DNA of 64,000 nt from SAR116 cluster bacterium AG-337-N21. GTDB lineage: Bacteria > Pseudomonadota > Alphaproteobacteria > Puniceispirillales > Marisalimonadaceae. Every line of letters begins with the position of its first letter. Positions within the stretch are counted from its first letter, which is position 1. Below the pieces are notes generated by a model. It had not been told where the DNA came from. It saw only the letters and a program-made list of their open reading frames with translations, and made no database searches. Position numbers and translations under genes: made by a program. Shown here piece by piece: positions 27,189-38,206 of the stretch. The stretch covers positions 1 to 64,000 of the forward strand of contig QBZZ01000009.1 in assembly GCA_003282145.1 (NCBI GenBank), given 5' to 3'.

Positions 27189-29219
27189 TTAATTTTCTAG
27201 AAATGATCTTAATTTTCTTGATCTTGTTGGGTGTTTCAACTTTCTTAAGGCTTTGGCTTCAATCTGACGAATTCTTTCTCTAGTAACACTAAATTGTTGT
27301 CCAACTTCTTCTAAAGTGTGATCAGTATTCATACCAATACCAAATCGCATTCTTAAAACTCTTTCTTCTCTTGGTGTCAGACTGGCTAAAATTCTAGTAG
27401 TGGTCTCTCGTAAATTAGCATGAATAGCAGCTTCAAGAGGCTGAACTGCCATTTTATCTTCTATGAAATCTCCCAAATGACTATCATCCTCGTCACCTAC
27501 TGGTGTTTCAAGTGAAATTGGCTCTTTAGCAATTTTTAAAACTTTTCTAACTTTATCAAGTGGCATTGAAATCTTTTCAGACAATTCTTCAGGGGTTGGT
27601 TCCCTACCTATTTCATGAAGCATTTGTCTTGATGTTCTAACAAGTTTATTGATTGTTTCAATCATATGAACTGGTATTCTGATAGTTCTTGCCTGATCTG
27701 CAATTGAACGTGTTATGGCTTGTCTTATCCACCATGTAGCATATGTCGAAAACTTATAACCCCTTCTATATTCAAATTTATCAACTGCTTTCATTAAACC
27801 TATATTACCTTCTTGAATTAAATCTAAAAATTGAAGACCTCTATTCGTATATTTTTTAGCAATAGATATAACTAGTCTTAAATTAGCTTCTACCATTTCT
27901 TTTTTAGCTCGAGCAGCTTCACGCTCTCCCCTTTGTATAATTTGTATAAGTTTTTTGTATTCTTGAATAGGCAAACTAACGTTATTTACAAAATCAAATA
28001 CCTGATCGCAAATTCCTATAATTTGATCATTATATTCTGAAGCAAATTTATCCCAATTTTTTGACTTTCCAGGTTTTATTGCCCAATTGTGGTTAATTTC
28101 ATTACCTACCCAGCTGTTAATAAAATCTTTTCTTTTTACACCAGAGTTTTCAGCTAACCTTAACAAAGATCCTTCTACGTTAGTTATTTGCCTGTTTAGA
28201 CCATACATCTGATCTATAAGTTCTTCTTGTCTATTATTGTTAAGGTAAATCTTTTCCATTTGTTCAATAAGTAAAATCCTAAGTTCTTGTAATCTTTTTT
28301 CAGATCTTGGAACTAAACTTTCACCTTTCCTCAATCTTGCAATCCTTCTTTCACTAAGAGTAAGAATTTCTTTAAAAGTTTTGGCAACTTCATCTATCAT
28401 TTTTAGAATTTGCTCTTTAATTTCTGCTTCCATAGCAACTAAAGACAAATTAATATCATCTTCCTCACTTTCTTCTTCACTTTCTTCTTCACTTTCATCT
28501 TCATTGACTTCGTCATTATCTTCATTATTGCTTATTTTGTCTTTTTGTTTATTCTTTTCAAGAATATCATCACTTGTATTACTAACATCTATATCATGTA
28601 TTTTTAATGTTGAATTTAACTGATTCGGTTTATCACTTTTGAGATTATCATTTGAAACTTCTGGTTCATTAGCACCACCATTGATACGGGCATATGTTGT
28701 TTCAAGATCAATAATGTCTCTTAACAACATTGTTCCATCATCAACTTCATCTCTCCATTTGATAAAGGCTCTCATAGCTAGTGGTGACTCATAAATCCCC
28801 CCAACCATTAACTCTCTTCCAGCTTCAATTCTCTTTGCAATAGAAATTTCACCTTCTCTTGATAAAAGCTCGACTGATCCCATCTCTTTTAAGTACATTC
28901 TTACGGGGTCATCAGAACGAGCGCCTTCTTCATCAGATAAATTTCCAGCATTTTTATCATCTGATTCTTCTAAAGAAGTTTCCTCTTGCTGGTCAACGAT
29001 ATTTAAGCCCATATCATTAATAGCGGAATGAATATCTTCAATCTGTTCTGAAGAATATTCTCCTGGTGGTAAAGCAGAGTTTAAATCATCTAACGTAACA
29101 AAACCGTTTACCTTACCCTTTTTAATAAGTGATTTAATAGCTGAATTATTAAGATCTAAAATAGGGCTATCATTAATATTTTTATTAATATTTCTTTTAT
29201 TTTCAGTTTTGGCCAGCAT
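27189..29219 (-). CDS. rpoD: RNA polymerase primary sigma factor RpoD (sigma70)
   Basis: Housekeeping sigma factor. N-terminal region 1.1 is followed by region 1.2 ([20 protein letters not shown]), a long acidic non-conserved insert (about 195-255), region 2 ([20 protein letters not shown] and [17 protein letters not shown]), region 3 and region 4 ([20 protein letters not shown]) with its HTH. The 676-aa length is normal for alphaproteobacteria. The insert contains an EESE-type tandem repeat (see repeat entry). It follows dnaG by 13 bases. Confidence 0.98.
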   Translation of the reverse strand: MLAKTENKRNINKNINDSPILDLNNSAIKSLIKKGKVNGFVTLDDLNSALPPGEYSSEQIEDIHSAINDMGLNIVDQQEETSLEESDDKNAGNLSDEEGARSDDPVRMYLKEMGSVELLSREGEISIAKRIEAGRELMVGGIYESPLAMRAFIKWRDEVDDGTMLLRDIIDLETTYARINGGANEPEVSNDNLKSDKPNQLNSTLKIHDIDVSNTSDDILEKNKQKDKISNNEDNDEVNEDESEEESEEESEEDDINLSLVAMEAEIKEQILKMIDEVAKTFKEILTLSERRIARLRKGESLVPRSEKRLQELRILLIEQMEKIYLNNNRQEELIDQMYGLNRQITNVEGSLLRLAENSGVKRKDFINSWVGNEINHNWAIKPGKSKNWDKFASEYNDQIIGICDQVFDFVNNVSLPIQEYKKLIQIIQRGEREAARAKKEMVEANLRLVISIAKKYTNRGLQFLDLIQEGNIGLMKAVDKFEYRRGYKFSTYATWWIRQAITRSIADQARTIRIPVHMIETINKLVRTSRQMLHEIGREPTPEELSEKISMPLDKVRKVLKIAKEPISLETPVGDEDDSHLGDFIEDKMAVQPLEAAIHANLRETTTRILASLTPREERVLRMRFGIGMNTDHTLEEVGQQFSVTRERIRQIEAKALRKLKHPTRSRKLRSFLEN
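28466..28501. repeat. 12-bp tandem repeat in the rpoD acidic insert
   Basis: Three consecutive 12-base units (28466-28477, 28478-28489, 28490-28501; plus-strand unit CACTTTCTTCTT, with one change in the third unit) encode the repeating acidic EESE stretch of the sigma70 non-conserved region. As 12 is a multiple of three, copy-number changes would keep the reading frame. Confidence 0.8.
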
Positions 29220-29232
29220 ACATTATCTCGTT

Positions 29233-30924
29233 TTAATTTTGATTATTCTCAGAAAAACTAATCTTCCTTATATCAACTAAGTCCAATAATTCCTGAAAAA
29301 CTTTTTTTACCTTTTCATAATTTATATTATTCAAATCTAAGTTCAATCTTGAAGGATAATTACATTGCATAAATTTTTTAATTTGGATAGTAAAACCTTT
29401 AGTTATCATGTCCTGCTGTAAATCTTTAGAATTTATTTGAGGTGATTTACTAACTGATTTTAGAATTGCTTGCTTCAATTCATTTAAATCTGCTTTTCTA
29501 AAATCAATTAAAGAAATTTTTTCATCAAATTCTAAATTTATTTTTGGAGACAATAACATAATATAAATAATTGCTCCAATTTTAATTTCAATTCCAGTTT
29601 TAGGTAGATTTCTTTTAATTGAATATAAATTATAATTAAAAACTTCTAAATTATTCGATTTATTAAATGGATTGCTATTATTTTTTCTAAATAATTTAAT
29701 TCTTTTTTCAATTTCATCTCTAAAAGCTTGTTTAATATTAATATTTTCAATTAAATTAACTTTACTTCTCAAGTAATTCCAAAATAAAGCATGACTTTCA
29801 GGATCATTTTCTTTAATTTTTTTTAAACCTTGCATCCATATCAAGTCTAGAGCTCCCATTGCTTCATCTAAAATTTTTTCAAATTCATTTAAGCCATTTT
29901 TATTGATAAATTCTTCTGGATCAAGACCGTTTGGTAGAAAAACAAATTTTAATTTTTTATTCAATTTCAACTTTGGAAGATATTTTTCGAATACTCTTAA
30001 TGTGGCATTTTGACCTGCATTATCTCCGTCAAAAACCAGAAAAGCTTCATCAGATATATTAAAAATATTTTCAATCTGATTTTCTGTTAATGCTGTGCCT
30101 AATGAAGCAACAGCAGGGTATCCATGTGACGTTAATGAAATGACATCCATATAACCTTCGCAAACGACTAATCTTTTATTATTCAGATATTTTTTTGCAT
30201 TCATAACTCCAAATAATTGTTTACTCTTGTGAAATAAAAATGTTTCAGGAGAGTTTAAATATTTAGGGCTACCTTCTCCTATCAATCTACCACCAAAAGC
30301 AATCACCTTTCCTGAGGTATTTAAAATAGGAATCATAAGCCTCTGCTGAAAATAAAAAATATGCTTTTTGTTTTGATTTTCTTTAACTAAACCAATTTCA
30401 ATCATATCAGAAATGGAAAAGCCTTCCTCTTTCAAACGTAATACCAAATAATCATTCGATTTTAAATTGCCAGAATAACCTATTCTAAAATTTTCAATTA
30501 TAGATTTATTTATTCCTCTTTCGTACAAATAGTTTCTTACCTTTTCTCCAATAGGGGCATTTAGATTTTGTACATAAGAATCAGAAACCCTCTTTAAAAG
30601 ATGAAGTTGATTTTTTAATTTTGGATTTTCAGAAAACGTATTATGATTATAATTGATACCTGCTTGATCTGCCAATTTCTTCAAAGCATCTACAAAAGTT
30701 ACATTTTCCATTTCCATCACATAAGTGAAAATGTCACCATTTTTCCCACATCCAAAACAATGAAAAAAACCTTTATCATCTGAAACATTGAAAGAAGGTG
30801 TTTTTTCTTTATGAAAAGGACATAAAGCAGTGTAATTAGATTTGTCACGTCTTTTCAGAGATATATTTTTTCCAATAACCTCAGATAATCTAATTGAATT
30901 TTTGATTTCTTCTTTTATATCCAT
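29233..30924 (-). CDS. dnaG: DNA primase DnaG
   Basis: Primase for replication. The N-terminal CHC2 zinc finger uses C35, H38, C56 and C59 (CPFHKEKTPSF and HCFGCGKNGD). The central Toprim domain carries VVCEGYMDVISL and the FDGDNAGQNA aspartates. The C-terminal helicase-interaction region is divergent and short, so the total length of 563 aa is modestly below the family's usual 590-620. It lies between yqeY and rpoD, the common macromolecular-synthesis arrangement. Confidence 0.97.
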   Translation of the reverse strand: MDIKEEIKNSIRLSEVIGKNISLKRRDKSNYTALCPFHKEKTPSFNVSDDKGFFHCFGCGKNGDIFTYVMEMENVTFVDALKKLADQAGINYNHNTFSENPKLKNQLHLLKRVSDSYVQNLNAPIGEKVRNYLYERGINKSIIENFRIGYSGNLKSNDYLVLRLKEEGFSISDMIEIGLVKENQNKKHIFYFQQRLMIPILNTSGKVIAFGGRLIGEGSPKYLNSPETFLFHKSKQLFGVMNAKKYLNNKRLVVCEGYMDVISLTSHGYPAVASLGTALTENQIENIFNISDEAFLVFDGDNAGQNATLRVFEKYLPKLKLNKKLKFVFLPNGLDPEEFINKNGLNEFEKILDEAMGALDLIWMQGLKKIKENDPESHALFWNYLRSKVNLIENINIKQAFRDEIEKRIKLFRKNNSNPFNKSNNLEVFNYNLYSIKRNLPKTGIEIKIGAIIYIMLLSPKINLEFDEKISLIDFRKADLNELKQAILKSVSKSPQINSKDLQQDMITKGFTIQIKKFMQCNYPSRLNLDLNNINYEKVKKVFQELLDLVDIRKISFSENNQN

Positions 30925-30955
30925 TTTATACTTATTTTTTTATAAATTAAATTTA

Positions 30956-31417
30956 TTAGCTAATTAGCTTACTTTTAACGATTTTACTAACATCCCCAAA
31001 GTTCATTTCTCCATTGTGCTTTTTTTTTAATAAATTTATTACTTTACCCATATCTTTCATAGAAGAGGCTTCACATGATTTTATAGTCATATCAATAATA
31101 TTATTTATTTCTTCCTTAGATAGTTGTTTGGGTAAAAACTTAGAAATTATTTCTATTTCATTTTGTTCTTTTTTTGCTAAATCTTCTCTTTTACCCTCCA
31201 AATACATACCTATAGATGATTTTCTTTGTTTAATCATTGTCTGAAGAAGGGAAATTATTTCTTCATCATTAATGCCTGAGTCATTTCCTTTACCTTTAGC
31301 TATTATATCTCTATCTTTAATCGAAGCTATAACTAGTCTTAAGGCACTAATTAAATCAACATTTTTTTTAATCATTGCTTCTTTTAAATTATTTTTTATA
31401 TCTTCTCTTATAGTCAT
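30956..31417 (-). CDS. yqeY: GatB/YqeY domain protein
   Basis: Stand-alone YqeY protein of 153 aa, related to the tRNA-binding tail domain of GatB. Characteristic features are the N-terminal IREDIKNNLKEAM, KKNVDLISALRLVIASIKDR and the C-terminal KDMGKVINLLKKKHNGEMNFG. A GAGGAAAAA Shine-Dalgarno precedes the ATG. The precise role is unknown; conservation beside dnaG and rpoD suggests a housekeeping role in translation. It is divergent from carA across the largest gap in the window. Confidence 0.92.
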   Translation of the reverse strand: MTIREDIKNNLKEAMIKKNVDLISALRLVIASIKDRDIIAKGKGNDSGINDEEIISLLQTMIKQRKSSIGMYLEGKREDLAKKEQNEIEIISKFLPKQLSKEEINNIIDMTIKSCEASSMKDMGKVINLLKKKHNGEMNFGDVSKIVKSKLIS

Positions 31418-31513
31418 TGCTTTTTCCTCAATTTTGTTATTGATGTTAAAAGTATTAATTCAAGTAAAAATATATAAAATCTGAATTAAATTAACTAATT
31501 TTTTTTAATTTTA

Positions 31514-31542
31514 TTGACGAAAATAATAATACATTCTAATTA
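31514..31542 (+). promoter_or_regulatory. Candidate promoter for carAB
   Basis: In the 233-base gap before carA, TTGACG (31514-31519) is followed after 17 bases by TAATTA (31537-31542). Transcription would start near 31550, about 100 bases before the carA ATG. The -10 match is weak. The rest of the gap is AT-rich with no clear hairpin attenuator. Confidence 0.35.
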
Positions 31543-31650
31543 CATCTTTGATGAAAAAAATACGTAAAAATCATTTAGTTTTTATTCCCAATATTTTATT
31601 AATAAATTATTTCTTATGCTTGAACTTATAAGTAAAAGTTAAGGGGTGGA

Positions 31651-32877
31651 ATGAAAAAATCAAATCAAAAAAAAGAATTTCCAGATAACGGTTATATTCC
31701 ATTTGATTTAAACAAAATTAATAAAAAAATATTAGATAGTATATTAATTTTAAATGACGGATCACATTTTTTTGGAACATCTTTTGGTTCAAAAAAAAGA
31801 AGCCTAGGTGAATTATGTTTTAATACATCTTTTACAGGCTATCAAGAAATAGTTACAGATCCTTCATATGTGGGTCAAATAATTACGTTTACCTTTCCTC
31901 ATATTGGAAATATAGGTTCTAATAGTTCTGATAATGAAGGTCAAACTGGATCTGTGGCAGGAATTGTTGTAAGGCAACCTCCATCATCTCCATCTAATTG
32001 GCGTTCTGAAAAAAGCTTTAATGATTGGTTAATTTTTAACAACATTCCTGGGATTTCTGGGATTGACACACGCTTACTAACTAAAACTATACGCAAATAT
32101 AAAAGTTGTAATGCGATGATATGTTATAATGAAAACGGTAATTTTGATTTAAATGAATTGAAATCTGAATTAAATCAACACCCTAAAATGGATGGTTTGA
32201 ATCTTTCGTCTTTGGTAACTACAAAGAAGCAATATAAATTTACTGAACTTCCTCACAAATTATTATCCAAAAAAAATATAGAAAATAGAATTTTTAAACC
32301 AAAAATAGTTGTCATCGATTTTGGTGTTAAACGAAATATACTAAGGCACCTAGTAAATTTAAATGCTGATATTGTTGTGTTACCAGAAAATACTAATTTT
32401 GAAAAAATTGAAAATTTTGAACCAGATGGAATTTTCTTATCTAATGGACCAGGAGATCCTGCAGCAACAGAAACAAAATGTAGAAAATTACTTAAATCAA
32501 TATTCAAGTTAAATATTCCTGTTTTTGGAATATGCATTGGGCATCAATTAATTGGGCTATCTTTTGGAGCTACAACTAGTAAAATGTCTCAAGGACATAG
32601 AGGGGCTAATCACCCCGTTAAAAATTTAATAAATAACAAAGTTGAAATAACAAGCCAAAATCACGGTTATCAAATAGATATAGATTCTCTTCCAAAGTGT
32701 TTTGAAATTACTCACACTTCTTTGTTTGATAGCTCAATAGAAGGCCTCAAACATAAAGATCTTCCTATCTTTTCTGTACAATACCATCCCGAAGCCTCTC
32801 CTGGACCAACTGAATCTTCTTATCTATTTGAGGAATTTTTAAATCAAATAAAAGTATCAAAAAATGCCAAAACGTAG
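31651..32877 (+). CDS. carA: Carbamoyl-phosphate synthase small chain
   Basis: Glutaminase subunit supplying ammonia for carbamoyl phosphate, the precursor of pyrimidines and arginine. The N-terminal CPSase small-chain domain ([20 protein letters not shown]) is followed by a class I glutamine amidotransferase domain with the nucleophilic cysteine in [13 protein letters not shown] and the His/Glu pair in [10 protein letters not shown]. The 408-aa length is normal. Strong AAGGGG Shine-Dalgarno at about 31641-31646. It overlaps carB by 14 bases. Confidence 0.98.
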   Translation: MKKSNQKKEFPDNGYIPFDLNKINKKILDSILILNDGSHFFGTSFGSKKRSLGELCFNTSFTGYQEIVTDPSYVGQIITFTFPHIGNIGSNSSDNEGQTGSVAGIVVRQPPSSPSNWRSEKSFNDWLIFNNIPGISGIDTRLLTKTIRKYKSCNAMICYNENGNFDLNELKSELNQHPKMDGLNLSSLVTTKKQYKFTELPHKLLSKKNIENRIFKPKIVVIDFGVKRNILRHLVNLNADIVVLPENTNFEKIENFEPDGIFLSNGPGDPAATETKCRKLLKSIFKLNIPVFGICIGHQLIGLSFGATTSKMSQGHRGANHPVKNLINNKVEITSQNHGYQIDIDSLPKCFEITHTSLFDSSIEGLKHKDLPIFSVQYHPEASPGPTESSYLFEEFLNQIKVSKNAKT

Positions 32878-35800
32878 TGATATAAAATCGGTTTTAATTA
32901 TCGGAGCGGGTCCTATTGTTATTGGTCAAGCTTGCGAATTTGACTACTCAGGTGCTCAAGCATGTAAAGCTCTTATGGAAGAAGGTATAAGGGTAATTTT
33001 AATAAATTCTAATCCTGCCACTATTATGACAGACCCTATAATGGCTCATTCAACTTATATTGAGCCTATAGAAAAAAATACAATTGAAAAAATCATACAA
33101 ATAGAAAAACCTGATGCCATTCTTCCAACTATGGGTGGACAAACAGCTTTAAATGCTACCTTGGACTTGTATAATTCAGGTATTCTTAAAAAAAATAACG
33201 TAGAAATTATTGGTGCCAAACCAGTCTCTATTAATAAAGCTGAGGATAGAGAATTATTTAAAAAGAGTATGAACAAAATTGGATTAGATTCAGCAAGAGC
33301 AAAAATTGCAAAAAATCTCAATGAGGCTAATTCAGCATTAGATTTTGTAGGATTACCAGCTATTGTTAGGCCATCCTTCACCCTTGGTGGAGAAGGAGGT
33401 GGCATAGCATATAATAAAGAAGAATTTATTGAGATTGTTTCTAATGGACTGAAATTATCTCCAAACACAGAAGTACTAATTGAAGAGTCTCTTCTTGGCT
33501 GGAAAGAGTATGAAATGGAAGTTGTTAGAGATCATTCTGATAACTGTATAATTATATGCTCTATCGAAAATGTAGATCCAATGGGCGTGCATACTGGAGA
33601 TTCAATAACTGTGGCTCCGGCACTAACTCTTTCTGACAAAGAATATCAAAAAATTCGTAATGCCAGTATTGCGGTACTCAGAGAAATTGGTGTTGATACT
33701 GGTGGATCAAATGTACAATTTGCGCTTAATCCAGTTGATGGTAGATTAATTGTAATCGAAATGAATCCAAGAGTTAGTAGATCATCTGCCTTAGCTTCTA
33801 AAGCGACTGGTTTTCCTATAGCTAAAGTTGCTGCCAAACTTGCCATTGGATATAATTTAGACGAATTACAAAATGATATTACAAAATCTACACCTGCAAG
33901 TTTTGAGCCTACTATTGACTATGTGGTTACAAAAATACCTCGTTTTACATTTGAAAAGTTTCCTGGAAGTAATAATTTTTTATCAACTTCCATGAAATCT
34001 GTAGGAGAGGCAATGGCCATTGGAAGATCATTTCAAGAATCTCTTCAAAAAGCTCTTAGGTCTCTAGAAACAGATTTATCTGGTTTAAATGATGTACCTT
34101 TTCCATCTCAAAATGAAGCAATAAATGACAAAGACAATATATATGGCTGGTTAGCTGAACAAGTTCCTGAAAGAATTTTAAGAATATCAACAGCATTAAG
34201 ATGTAAAGTCTCAATTGAAGATATTTCAAAAATTACTGGATGGGATAAATGGTTTTTAGAACAAATAGCCGGTATAATAAATGTTGAGGAAAAATTAAAA
34301 GAAAATTTATTTCCTCTAGAGGAAATATTTCTGAGAAACATAAAGTCTATGGGTTTTTCTGATAAACGTATATCAGAATTAACAAACTTAAGCGTCCAGA
34401 AAATATCTGAGCTTCGTCATAAACTTAAAATTTTTCCATCTTACAAGAGAGTTGATACATGCGCTGCCGAATTTTTTTCTGAAACCGCTTACCTGTATAG
34501 TTCTTATGAGCAAAATAATATTAATGAATGCGAGGTTTACCCTTCCACAAAAAATAAAGTTATTATTCTTGGAGGAGGTCCAAATAGAATAGGTCAGGGT
34601 ATAGAGTTTGACTATTGTTGCGTTCACGCAGCGTACAGTTTAACAGAAGCAGGCTACGAGACTATTATGATCAATTGTAATCCTGAAACAGTTTCTACTG
34701 ATTATGATACGTCCGATAAGCTATATTTTGAACCTCTAACTCATGAAGATGTTCTTTCTATTATTGAAAAAGAAAATAAAAATGGAAAGGTGATTGGAGC
34801 AATAGTGCAATTAGGAGGACAAACACCTTTAAAAATTTCATCTAGTCTGGAAAAAACAGGAATAAAAATTTTAGGAACATCTGTAAAAGCAATAGACTTA
34901 GCTGAAGATAGAAAGAGCTTTAAAGAACTATTACAAACATTAGCACTTAATCAGCCATTAAATGATGTTGCAAGTAGTAAAAAAGAGGCTATTGAAATAG
35001 CTAATAAAATTGGTTTTCCAGTTGTGATAAGACCTAGTTATGTTCTTGGTGGTCGTGCTATGGAAATAGTATATAATAATGACCAGTTGAGAATATATAT
35101 AAATGACGCTGTAAAAGTATCTGGAAATAATCCTGTACTCATAGATAGTTTTTTGAAAAACGCAATTGAAGTTGATGTTGACGCTATATCTGATGGAGAA
35201 GAAACATTTATTGCAGGCATTATGGAACATATAGAGGAGGCAGGCATACATTCTGGTGATTCAGCTTGTGCTCTTCCGCCTCAAACCCTTGATAAACAAA
35301 TTATTAACGAAATAATTTTACAAACTAAAAAACTTGCTAAAGGATTACAGGTCATCGGTTTTATTAATATACAATTCGCAATTCAAAGTAATAAAATTTT
35401 TATACTAGAGGTAAATCCCAGAGGTAGCAGAACTATCCCTTTTGTTGCTAAATCAACTGGCATTCCTCTTGTAAAAATAGCATCGCAAATTATGACAGGA
35501 AAAAAATTATCAGATTTTAAACTTACCCAAAATAAAATGAAACACATATCTGTAAAAGAAGCTGTTTTTCCTTTTGCAAGATTCCCAGGAACAGATGTAA
35601 TTTTGGGACCAGAAATGAAGTCTACTGGTGAGGTCATGGGAATAGGATCAACTTTTGGTGAAGCTTTTGCAAAAAGTCAGCTTGGTGCGAACATTAATTT
35701 ACCACTAAAAGGTCAAGTTTTTATTTCTATCAAGGATGATGATAAAAAAAATATTATTGCGATTGCAAAGGACTTTGAAAATTTAGGTTTCAAAATATGC

Positions 35801-36103
35801 GCTACAAGTGGAACAGCTAAGAAATTAAATGATAATAATGTTGATACTAAATATATTAAAAAAGTAATTGAGGGTAGACCAAATGCAGTTGATTCAATGT
35901 TATCTAGAGAAATACAGCTTGTTATTAATACTGCAGAAGGAACAAATTCAATTAAAGACAGTTTCTCACTAAGACAAACTGCACTTATAAATAAAATACC
36001 TTATTATACTACTCTACAAGGTGCTAAAGCAGCCGCATTAGCTATAAAATCCATAAAAAGTAAACATTTAAAAATCAAATCCCTTCAATCATACTTTGAA
36101 TAG
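32864..36103 (+). CDS. carB: Carbamoyl-phosphate synthase large chain
   Basis: Two homologous ATP-grasp halves join bicarbonate, ammonia and phosphate. Each half begins with a similar nucleotide-binding motif ([20 protein letters not shown] and [19 protein letters not shown]). The C-terminal allosteric MGS-like domain (about 935-1079) contains [19 protein letters not shown]. The 1079-aa length is complete. The start lies inside the 3' end of carA, so translation is coupled. Confidence 0.98.
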   Translation: MPKRSDIKSVLIIGAGPIVIGQACEFDYSGAQACKALMEEGIRVILINSNPATIMTDPIMAHSTYIEPIEKNTIEKIIQIEKPDAILPTMGGQTALNATLDLYNSGILKKNNVEIIGAKPVSINKAEDRELFKKSMNKIGLDSARAKIAKNLNEANSALDFVGLPAIVRPSFTLGGEGGGIAYNKEEFIEIVSNGLKLSPNTEVLIEESLLGWKEYEMEVVRDHSDNCIIICSIENVDPMGVHTGDSITVAPALTLSDKEYQKIRNASIAVLREIGVDTGGSNVQFALNPVDGRLIVIEMNPRVSRSSALASKATGFPIAKVAAKLAIGYNLDELQNDITKSTPASFEPTIDYVVTKIPRFTFEKFPGSNNFLSTSMKSVGEAMAIGRSFQESLQKALRSLETDLSGLNDVPFPSQNEAINDKDNIYGWLAEQVPERILRISTALRCKVSIEDISKITGWDKWFLEQIAGIINVEEKLKENLFPLEEIFLRNIKSMGFSDKRISELTNLSVQKISELRHKLKIFPSYKRVDTCAAEFFSETAYLYSSYEQNNINECEVYPSTKNKVIILGGGPNRIGQGIEFDYCCVHAAYSLTEAGYETIMINCNPETVSTDYDTSDKLYFEPLTHEDVLSIIEKENKNGKVIGAIVQLGGQTPLKISSSLEKTGIKILGTSVKAIDLAEDRKSFKELLQTLALNQPLNDVASSKKEAIEIANKIGFPVVIRPSYVLGGRAMEIVYNNDQLRIYINDAVKVSGNNPVLIDSFLKNAIEVDVDAISDGEETFIAGIMEHIEEAGIHSGDSACALPPQTLDKQIINEIILQTKKLAKGLQVIGFINIQFAIQSNKIFILEVNPRGSRTIPFVAKSTGIPLVKIASQIMTGKKLSDFKLTQNKMKHISVKEAVFPFARFPGTDVILGPEMKSTGEVMGIGSTFGEAFAKSQLGANINLPLKGQVFISIKDDDKKNIIAIAKDFENLGFKICATSGTAKKLNDNNVDTKYIKKVIEGRPNAVDSMLSREIQLVINTAEGTNSIKDSFSLRQTALINKIPYYTTLQGAKAAALAIKSIKSKHLKIKSLQSYFE

Positions 36104-36158
36104 TGTAAAATTTGTATTATAAGTTTAGTATGTGATTTATTTTTTTGGAAAATTTAAT

Positions 36159-36638
36159 ATGGACAAAATACCGTTTACATTATCTGGGCTTGAAAAGATT
36201 AAATCTGAACTTAGTAATTTAAAAAAAACTGAACGACCTAAGGTAATACAGGCAATTGCCGTTGCCAGAGAACATGGTGATCTTAAAGAAAATGCTGAAT
36301 ACCATGCTGCAAAAGATAAACAATCATTCATTGAAGGAAGAATTACAGAACTCGAGGATGTAACTAGTAGAGCCGAAGTAATAAATCTTAGCAAATTATC
36401 AGGGGAAACTGTAACTTTTGGGACTAAAGTCAAAATCTTGGATGAAGAGAATAATCAGGAAATAGATTATCAAATAGTGGGACCATATGAAGCAAATCTG
36501 GAATTGAAACTCATATCAACAGCTTCACCAATAGCCAAAGCATTAATTGGCAAAGAAGTAGGTACATCCGTTGTTGTTTCCACTCCTGGTGGAACTAAGC
36601 ATTATGAAATATTATCAATTGAAGTTATTCCAACATAA
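36159..36638 (+). CDS. greA: Transcript cleavage factor GreA
   Basis: Rescues backtracked RNA polymerase. The N-terminal coiled coil (about 8-75) carries the tip acidic residues of DLKENAEYHAAKDKQ, and the C-terminal FKBP-like domain contains ASPIAKALIGKEVG. I place the start at the ATG 36159 (MDKIPFTLSGLEKI), which has GGAA upstream and matches the family's MxKIPMT start; an upstream GTG at 36132 would add nine residues. 159 aa is normal. Its 3' end overlaps the convergent lrp gene by 14 bases. Confidence 0.96.
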   Translation: MDKIPFTLSGLEKIKSELSNLKKTERPKVIQAIAVAREHGDLKENAEYHAAKDKQSFIEGRITELEDVTSRAEVINLSKLSGETVTFGTKVKILDEENNQEIDYQIVGPYEANLELKLISTASPIAKALIGKEVGTSVVVSTPGGTKHYEILSIEVIPT

Positions 36639-37113
36639 TTTCAAATGGAATTTCTGGTAAACTTTTAATACTTCTTATATTTAATGAAGTTTTAACATTA
36701 CTAACTTTAGGAGCTTGAGTAAGATTTTTTGTTAAGAATGTTTGAAAATGATCCCAATCTTTAGCAACAATTTTTAAGAGGAAATCAACCTCTCCAACAA
36801 GCATATAACACTCTCTTACCTCAGGAAAAAGAGAGATATAATTTTCAAAAATTTTTAGATCAGTTTCAGCTTGACTTTCAAGTCCTACATGAGCGAATAC
36901 TGTTACTTTAAAACCTAAGAGTTCTGGGTTTAAAATAGCGTTATAACCTCGAATGAAATTCCTGTTTTCTAAAGATTTAACTCGTCTTAAACATGATGGG
37001 GGAGAAATTTTAACCACATGAGCTAGTTCTACATTACTGATTTTACCATTTTTTTGTAATTCGCTTAGTATCTTAAGATCAATACTATCCAACTTAGTTT
37101 TTTCGTTTTTCAT
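36625..37113 (-). CDS. Lrp/AsnC family transcriptional regulator
   Basis: Feast/famine regulator. An N-terminal winged HTH (LDLKILSELQKNGKISNVELAHVV-like; the helix includes ISPPSCLRRVKSLENRNF) is followed by the RAM effector-binding domain (about 70-150, GEVDFLLKIVAKDW). 162 aa is normal. Members bind amino acids and commonly autoregulate; here a spaced inverted repeat lies in the upstream intergenic region shared with the divergent ELM1-like gene. Confidence 0.93.
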   Translation of the reverse strand: MKNEKTKLDSIDLKILSELQKNGKISNVELAHVVKISPPSCLRRVKSLENRNFIRGYNAILNPELLGFKVTVFAHVGLESQAETDLKIFENYISLFPEVRECYMLVGEVDFLLKIVAKDWDHFQTFLTKNLTQAPKVSNVKTSLNIRSIKSLPEIPFEIMLE

Positions 37114-37146
37114 TTTATTAATATTTCTTTATAGTATTTGGTAAAT

Positions 37147-37189
37147 AAATTGTAATAATATTACTGTAATGAGTACATATTTACAATTT
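37147..37189. promoter_or_regulatory. Inverted repeat, possible Lrp operator
   Basis: AAATTGTAA (37147-37155) and TTACAATTT (37181-37189) are exact inverted 9-mers separated by 25 bases, about 34 bases centre to centre, or three helical turns. A further GTAAT/ATTAC dyad lies at 37152-37164. They sit between the divergent lrp-like and ELM1-like genes, where autoregulation by the Lrp-type protein would be expected. The region is AT-rich, so chance cannot be excluded. Confidence 0.4.
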
Positions 37190-37217
37190 TATTTCAGAAA
37201 ATAATTTAATTATAGAA

Positions 37218-37223
37218 TATAAT
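37218..37223 (+). promoter_or_regulatory. Consensus -10 box upstream of the ELM1-like gene
   Basis: TATAAT at 37218-37223, with transcription expected near 37230, about 14 bases before the TTG start. No good -35 match is seen at the usual distance, which could mean activator dependence or a spurious match in AT-rich DNA. Confidence 0.35.
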
Positions 37224-37243
37224 AAATTTCAGTGAGTTAGACG

Positions 37244-38206
37244 TTGAAAAAGTCAGCAAAAATCGATGCTTGGGTAATAAGCGATGGAACAAAAGGAATG
37301 GAAAATCAGTCCCTAGCACTTGCCAAATTATTGAATATAAATTTTGAATTAGTTAAATATAATCCACCTTATTTTTTAAAAAAGTTTCCATTAACCAGAA
37401 AATTATTTATTTCTTCTGTTAAAGACCATTTACTGAAAAAAAAATCTCCACCTTCTTTTATAATTACAACCGGCAAAAGAATGGCTGGTGTTTCAATTGC
37501 TCTAAAATTTATTCTGAAAGATAAAGTTAAAAATATTCATATTCAAAACCCAAAATTACCTTTTGAATATTTTGATTTGTTACTTATTCCAGAACACGAC
37601 AACATAACTGCCAAAAATGTTATACAAACGAAAGGGGCACTTACTTTCTTTAATTTTAATGAATTAAATAAATTTCAAGAAAGAGACATAAATTTGATCA
37701 AAGGAAGTAAAAAATATCTTGTTCTTTTAATGATTGGCGGGAATGATAAAAGATACAAACCTAAGAATTGTGATTATTATTATTTAAGTATGAAAATACT
37801 TGAAGCGACAAAAAATCTTGACTGTAAATTACTTGTTTTGCTTTCTAGACGAACACCTCTAAAGGCTGCTAAAATTTTAAATTACTCATTTCTAAAAAAT
37901 AAAGAAAATTTTCAAATAGTAACTTCATCTGAGCAAAACCCTTATCCAGAAATTTTGCGAATAGCTGATTATATTATAGTAACCAGCGATAGTGTTAATA
38001 TGGTTTCAGAAACTGCAACATTACCTATACCTTTATTTGTATCAAAGTTCTCAAAAGAAACTGGTAAAATTTCTAATTTCTTAAAAAATCTTGAAGACCT
38101 AGGAATTTTAAAAAAATTTGAAGGAAAAATATTTCATTATAAAAAAAACACACTTAAAACAAATCAGGAAACTATTCTAAAAGTTAACGAGCTTTTGGGA
38201 CTCTAA
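37244..38206 (+). CDS. ELM1/GtrOC1-family putative glycosyltransferase-like protein
   Basis: A 320-aa protein matching the bacterial relatives of mitochondrial fission protein ELM1. It starts with WVISDGTKGMENQSLALAKLL, typical of the family, and contains VLLMIGGNDKRYKPKNCDYY and the C-terminal DYIIVTSDSVNMVSETATL, a GT-B-like sugar-nucleotide binding pattern. The biochemical role is unproven; a cell-surface glycosylation role is inferred from fold. It starts with TTG after GTGAG-type Shine-Dalgarno and its last 30 bases overlap the convergent selO gene. Confidence 0.82.
   Translation: MKKSAKIDAWVISDGTKGMENQSLALAKLLNINFELVKYNPPYFLKKFPLTRKLFISSVKDHLLKKKSPPSFIITTGKRMAGVSIALKFILKDKVKNIHIQNPKLPFEYFDLLLIPEHDNITAKNVIQTKGALTFFNFNELNKFQERDINLIKGSKKYLVLLMIGGNDKRYKPKNCDYYYLSMKILEATKNLDCKLLVLLSRRTPLKAAKILNYSFLKNKENFQIVTSSEQNPYPEILRIADYIIVTSDSVNMVSETATLPIPLFVSKFSKETGKISNFLKNLEDLGILKKFEGKIFHYKKNTLKTNQETILKVNELLGL

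Noticed and set aside
31616-31642. Eight-codon ORF just before carA (MLELISKS)
   Set aside because: Very short, no Shine-Dalgarno, no hairpin attenuator follows, and pyrimidine or arginine codons are absent from it.
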